DNA of 64,000 bases, taken from assembly GCA_049724395.1 (NCBI GenBank), contig JAUGWO010000011.1, forward strand, positions 27,633 through 91,632, read 5' to 3'. Under the pieces are notes generated by a model. That model worked only from the letters and a program-made list of their open reading frames with translations. It made no database searches and had not been told where the DNA came from. Below, in pieces: positions 59,384 through 64,000 of the stretch. Made by a program: the position numbers and the translations under genes. The stretch comes from Spongospora subterranea f. sp. subterranea (Eukaryota; Endomyxa: Phytomyxea; Phytomyxea; Plasmodiophorida). The number at the start of each line of letters is the position of its first letter. Positions within the stretch are counted from its first letter, which is position 1.

Positions 59384-61935
59384 ATGTATAGGGAATTGTC
59401 CTCAAAACGCGGCGCGATTAGTAGTTCTGACCTGAGTTTGCGTGCAGGTTTCACAGACACTTTTGACCAGATCAAAAAATTTCAGACCACGTTCGGTATT
59501 GAAACTCTGCGATCGAGCAATTGGCATATGTCGAGGATGCATATGTCAGTCGCTTCTGAGTTTATGAACCAGAGGTCTGTAATTTTCATCGTTGCAGCTT
59601 TGACACTGTGCTGAGCTAATTAATCAGATTGGTGGATGTACACGATTTGACGGGGCGTCAGATCGGTGGCTGCGTATCGGACGTCACGTTTTCGTTTTTC
59701 AAGAACGGGTACTTGATGACTTCGGCAGTTTATTGCACGCTAATTAGGCGATGGGGGCCTGTCCTTTTTACGTGGATGGACGGGCTGAGCACACACCATC
59801 ACCGCAGCCACTTCACTGCCCTGTTGACGATGATCACCACTGCTCTGTCAACGTCAGCTCCAGAGCTGGCAGTTGTTGAAAACGTTTCCCGACTTCGACA
59901 GCTCTGCGGCGCTGTCATGGACTTTTCTGAGGCTCAACGCAATGGTTTCGTTGAGGCATACGTTGATGTGATATCTGATCAAATTGTATCAAAAGGCGAA
60001 CTGATTCGGTTTCAGGTTGTGAGGGGCATCTATTTGAAGAACGGTGTCTCTTCGGAAAATGAGCAATTGGCTGAAGAAGCCTCAGGACTGATTAAAGGGT
60101 GCCGTGTTCATTTTCTCAGCTCAGCCGAGCGGATTGCTCGCAACTATGCGATTGTCGCCAGAGACGACAATGGTAAATTTCTGAAACTCGTAATGGAGGC
60201 AGTTGATGAGCCAATGCAGGAGGCATTCATTACAACAATTCACATGTTGCAGGTGATTCTTGAAACTGTTGATATAATGAACGCTAACTGGATTTTCTAC
60301 GTTAGATGAAGTATCCCAATGCAAGACGCTGGTTCGATTGGTGGTTGCAGGAAAGTGTCGCCAGACTGATTTTTGCCTGCAAGCGCCATTTAATGAATGA
60401 GCAGTTCGCAAGCAGCTCCCGCAACGACTCGAATCCCAGAATCGAATCCATGCATGCGGTTTTTTATCAGATCGCTGAATCAAAAAACACCATGGTGTTT
60501 GGCCTTTCTGCGTTGATGCTTTTTGTTGGAACCTTGGAGGACGATTTTCAAGACCGACTGATTGGCATCGAAACGCACTATGGTAGTTTGATGTTTGCGT
60601 GTAACTCATGAAAGTGGCAGCCATTTATTCCAATATGGATAGGCGATTCGGAGAAATGGGAACGAAGCATCCAACGAGCAAACCGGACATTGGATCAATG
60701 TCAGAAACCCCAACTTGTTCCCAACGATGGGCGCCCGCCAGATACGTCGAAAAATCTTCTGAATTCAAGACAGAAAGAGACAAGTAAACCACAATCTGGA
60801 CCGGGACGCCCTCGGGGTAGCAAGAATGTTGACAGAAACCTTGGCACTACCTACCAATCATACATGCACTACAACAACACGTGCTATATTACCTCGCTTT
60901 TGGAATGTCTCTTCACAATAATGGGTTATTGTGAGGTATGATATCACTCGACATCAGTTACCAAACGTCGCTGAAGCCATATTTAGATTGCATACAGCTC
61001 TTCGCAAGGAATATGTTCTACAATTTTTTCCCATTTTGAAAGAAGGCGTTCCAACCAAATGCAAGAAAAAAAGTTAGCCAGGGATCTGAAACAGACATTA
61101 ATTGCTGTGGCGAAATGGGTAACCGAGGAAGTCAAACTGTATTCGCCAGGGGGATACGGAAACCCGTTTACTGTGCTCAACCAGATTTTGCTGGAATGTC
61201 CACAAGACATGCAGGCTTTGTGGTCATTCCATTTTCAGGTTTGAATCGTAGGCATTATACGTTGATCGTAACTAAGTCATGGCTGATATAGCGTAAAATG
61301 ATTTGCTGGAACAATCACGTTCAACCAAGCTTGAGAACTGCTTTGACAATGTGGCCAATCCTGGTATGCAGCACTGATTAATTCTCCATATTGTTTTCCT
61401 TGACCGCATCGATATTTTCAGTACATCACTGAGTGGATGGTCGAACAGGCAGCCGAATCATCCTTACAGGCGGTCTTGGATGTATTGATGAACGTCGGTG
61501 CGTACGAGGAGACAGACAGAAGATGTTATGATCCAGGCTGCGATCAAGTATAAGCAAAATGGGTGCCTGCAATCTCTCAACTTATGCACATGGCTATAGG
61601 TGTTGCTAAAAGATGCTCGGTGTGTGGTGAAGATACCGGACAAAATCATGTTCGTCGAATTACCGCAAGATTTGATGTCAGCGGAATTTGACTGTAATTT
61701 GATTTTGAATGTTGGTGGCTGCAAATGGACGCAAGTAGGGCGCATTAGCGCCACACAACGTACCGGTATGCACTTTTACTCTCATATACTACGAGCTGAT
61801 GTGCCCATACCGGGCTGGTTTCATTATAATGATCTTGATAATGGCGGAAGGCCTGTACTTATCTCGCCGATCACCAATGGGCGTAAACCACTTTCTTTTT
61901 TCGTTTTCTACGTCAAAAACCCGGAGATAAACTGA
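59384..61935 (+). CDS. Mutator-like transposase fused to AT-hook and USP-like protease
   Basis: Eight exons: 59384-59574, 59628-60252, 60306-60582, 60643-60935, 60987-61238, 61292-61363, 61422-61547, 61600-61935 (introns 53, 53, 60, 51, 53, 58, 52 nt), an open frame of 723 aa. Transposase part, residues about 1-390: VSDVTFSFF (likely first catalytic Asp, about 82), WMDGLSTHHH (second Asp candidate, about 114), the MULE-type GCRVHFLSS near 221, and the C-terminal RRWFDWWLQ. An AT-hook, GPGRPRGSKN, lies near 417. Then a ubiquitin-specific-protease-like domain: Cys box NNTCYITSLLECLF (Cys about 444) and His/Asp box TGMHFYSHI plus GWFHYNDL (His about 670, Asp about 690). Cut-and-paste transposase in the nucleus; the protease may remove ubiquitin to protect the protein, which is inference. 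The 60-nt intron 60583-60642 removes an in-frame TGA. The exact start and the sixth exon are least certain. Confidence 0.78.
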
Positions 61936-62520
61936 AAATTATTTCTTGTGTCTTTGTCTGCTATCTTTGATCATAAGCGCTTTTGAGGAAGGCCTTAGTC
62001 ATACGCATATATGCTAGCTGCGTTAAATCAGATTACATTCTATTTCCGATGTCATTAAGCCTTGTAGTATTTCGATAAAAAAACATGATCTTGTCCGGCA
62101 GTTTGGCCACACACCGGCAATGTTTGAGCAACACCTATAGCCGTGTGTACAAGTTGAGATATTGCAAGCACCCAACTTATTTTGCTCAGAACTGATCGCA
62201 GAAAACATTTTGACAACACCAATTACTGAAAGTCATAAAGAGGAATTAACACACTTTTGTTTTCTTTGTTCCCTGCATTGATCAGTATGATGGGAAGCAA
62301 AGAACCCAATTCAACTAACCAGGCCGATCGAAATAGGATGAACATCTCCAATGATGAACGAAGGAGGGTTTTTGTCCTAGAAAGGGTGTACCGGTAACCA
62401 TAAACTGTGTACGTTCAACGACGTTCTAATGTCACTAACGGCCTGCTTGTGATGCTGAAGGAATAAATGAAATGATTTCTCCTTGCGGTTATGCAAAATC
62501 CTCAAACTCTCTTCTTGAGC

Positions 62521-62860
62521 TTGCGAAGGTCCCGATTGATCCGATAGGTTAATCTGGCCAGCGAAGTAAGCCAGTGATTTCAATATCTTGGTATGAGCAG
62601 TGAATTCACTGGCTTGACACACTGGCTCAGATAAATGCGTAGCCAGTGAATCAAGCCAGTGAATTCACTGCTCATACCAAGAATATATGAATTCACTGGC
62701 TTGAAAAAGTGCGGCCAGTGAATCAAGCCAGTGAATTCACTGCTCCCTTATTAATTGTACAGTGTATGACAGTGCTGTGCTCTGTGTATCCACATACGGG
62801 CTGCGCACAGTTTCGATCAATTTTCGATCAATCTGTACCCCACCGATAATCCCGAGCACT
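62521..62860. repeat. Short palindromes and recurrent motifs beyond the transposon
   Basis: A 31-bp-arm palindrome at 62588-62681 (TTGGTATGAGCAGTGAATTC...) and three to four more copies of GAATTCACTGGCTTG. Then GGGCTGCGCACAGTTTCG, in the same orientation as the copies left of the transposon at 58.3 kb. Confidence 0.75.
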
Positions 62861-62912
62861 TTCTGAACTTGTGAAGTGTATGTTACCCTGGCTTCGCACT
62901 TGGGCTGACGTC

Positions 62913-63129
62913 ACTACCGTATTCCTCGGAGCTCTGTACCCCCCAAACCCTAAACTCCGTGAGAGGCTATTATTGGCGCTACATTTCCCGAAATATCTCT
63001 TTTGGATAGGGTATCGGATACCTTACAAGTTTCCCAGTGGGAAATTTACTGTATTTTACAATGCGTAGCTGTCGGGGCTTCACGGAGTTTAGGGTTTGGG
63101 GGGTACAGAGCTCCGAGGAATACGGTAGT
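62913..63129. repeat. Perfect 50-bp inverted repeat, 117-nt spacer
   Basis: Arms 62913-62962 and 63080-63129 are identical in reverse complement (ACTACCGTATTCCTCGGAGC...). TCACTACCGTA stands just at the left end and again directly after the right end, so a target duplication overlapping the arm is possible. Recent event, given no mismatches. Confidence 0.92.
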
Positions 63130-63239
63130 CACTACCGTACCTTTTTCCAGGACCGCGTCACAGATCATTGAGATCAATATTGAATTGAGTCTGCAATCGC
63201 TCTCCACCTCATTGGCACTTGTTCATTTGTGTACACTTA

Positions 63240-64000
63240 ATGTCCTCTGATCTTGACGGATCTGTTGTCGGCTCAGGATTACCATTCCCTGTCGGTTTAA
63301 TTGAAGAAGAGTACACTAGATTTACTCTCGTTCCTTACGATAGCTATATTGCTACATGTTCCAATCCCATTCCTCGCCCTCGGACTGGTGTCGTCGACCT
63401 GTTACAAATTGCAGCTGAGCCCGGTGATATTGGGTTTCTACATGAGATGAAGCAGCGATTTGGTGGTGTTTTGTATAACAGGTATTACATTGAGCATGTC
63501 TTCAGCACGGTCATATTGAGTTTTTCAAGCGTTATATATTGCTGGCAAAAGGGACATATGTTATTGTAGAATTAGATGATTATGAGGGAGATTTTGAACG
63601 AAATCCATCATGGGCTACTCCTCGGTATTACCTTATCAGTGATGTGTTGTCTCCCTATACCCTTAGTGCTGATTTACACCTCGAACTGATTCGATATATC
63701 TACGAGGAAGTTATTTTAAAGTTCCCGCCGAAAGAAGAGTTGGAGAAGCTGGTGATTCCTGGTCGGGTATGTGGCCGAATGCCCGGTATTCCTACCGTTG
63801 ATAAGTTGGTGTCAAGTTATCCAGGGTATCCCGACTTAACGCAATGGGAATCTGAGTATATCCTCGACAGCACTTTTGAATCGAAATTTCATTATATTCG
63901 AACATATCTAGTGGAAGATAGAGGTCTTCGATACAATGAGAATCTAAATCGAAGAAGCCTCAGAACGATATTGCAAAGGCATTTACCATTATGTTCTAGA
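63240..64000 (+). pseudogene. Broken paralogue of the 398-aa gene at 47988, runs off window
   Basis: Begins MSSDLDGSVV like its paralogue and is about 93-95 per cent alike, including roughly 80 bp upstream of the ATG. After the first 85 codons one base is missing relative to the intact copy (the codons after YNRY, near 63487), shifting the frame, which returns to paralogue-like sequence only in another frame. A second small insertion lies near 63945. The right end is cut by the window. The amino-acid changes before the break are mild, so the loss is recent. Confidence 0.85.

Larger units (their letters stand above)
58452..62520 (+). mobile_element. Mutator-like DNA transposon with terminal inverted repeats
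   Basis: Inverted repeats bound the transposase-USP gene: left from 58452 (through TTCCTTCAGCATCACAAGCA and AGGCCGTTAGTGACAT), right from 62520 inwards as its reverse complement, about 90 per cent alike over more than 120 bp. Similarity resumes further in (GACAAAAAC...CATCATTGGA, 58836-58862 and 62343-62379). Long TIRs are typical of Mutator elements. The left TIR is enlarged by an internal minisatellite. Target duplications of 8-10 bp were looked for by eye and not settled because the outer edges lie in other repeats. Confidence 0.72.

Noticed and set aside
60583-60642. In-frame TGA at 60609-60611 in the transposase-USP gene, first read as a break
   Set aside because: A 60-nt intron (GTAGTT donor, GGATAG acceptor, phase 1) spans it and restores the family-like sequence.
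9047-63129. Inverted duplications as whole-genome-amplification chimeras
   Set aside because: Most arm pairs have diverged by several per cent and some lie nested in one another, which a laboratory artefact would not give. The single perfect pair (62.9 kb) cannot be excluded by this argument.

Overview
This is a nuclear window from a small, intron-bearing unicellular eukaryote. The gene set (ALFY-type BEACH scaffold, VHS-GAT adaptor, PUS10, LMBRD2, a TMEM87/Ptm1-type 7TM protein, MTFP1, THOC7, a SLC35B-type transporter, a myosin-light-chain-like EF-hand protein) would fit a zoosporic or other early-diverging fungus or a close opisthokont relative. I cannot name the genus. Host introns are short (41-122 nt, mostly 45-60) with GT..AG ends, and genes sit very close together. 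The standard genetic code explains all host frames once introns are placed.

Layout. 1-8.9 kb: the BEACH gene, open at the left edge, convergent with a VHS-GAT gene 20 bp away. 8.9-12.9 kb: a 151-bp hairpin, then PUS10 and a hemerythrin-domain gene. 13-18.4 kb: decayed repeat DNA with a broken DDE transposase carrying an inverted copy of part of itself. 18.4-27.9 kb: the densest host block, with LMBRD2-like, TMEM87-like, MTFP1, a small secreted-protein ORF, a RING-finger gene and a THOC7-like gene. It is interrupted at 22.2-24.8 kb by about 2.6 kb without a recognisable gene, holding one fold-back. 28-33.4 kb: LINE fragments in inverted order and a Ty3/gypsy fossil. 33.8 kb: EF-hand gene. 35.2-38.5 kb: about 34 copies of a 94-bp satellite ending within about 40 bp of the start codon of the transporter gene (38.5-40.1 kb). 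40.4-47.7 kb: Tc1/mariner fragment, copia fossils, LINE RNase H fragment, nested fold-back. 48.0-49.2 kb: an unrecognised 398-aa gene whose broken paralogue closes the window (63.2-64 kb). 49.7-54 kb: LTR-like repeats with a young copia element inserted in them. 54-58.4 kb: dispersed and tandem repeats. 58.45-62.52 kb: a terminal-inverted-repeat element carrying an eight-exon gene that fuses a Mutator-like transposase, an AT-hook and a ubiquitin-specific-protease-like domain.

Two things stand out. The first is the Mutator-like transposase-USP fusion, which reads open through all eight exons. The second is the unusual density of inverted duplications (about a dozen in 64 kb), several of which copy a piece of coding sequence next to itself in reverse. 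Arm divergence ranges from none to several per cent, so they look like repeated independent events and not one assembly fault.

Host genes here mostly serve membrane traffic and organelles: BEACH and VHS-GAT (endolysosome), TMEM87 and SLC35B (Golgi), LMBRD2 (plasma membrane/endosome), MTFP1 (mitochondrion). THOC7 and PUS10 act on RNA. I see no operon-like logic; neighbours are head-to-tail or convergent with short gaps. No tRNA, rRNA or CRISPR was recognised.
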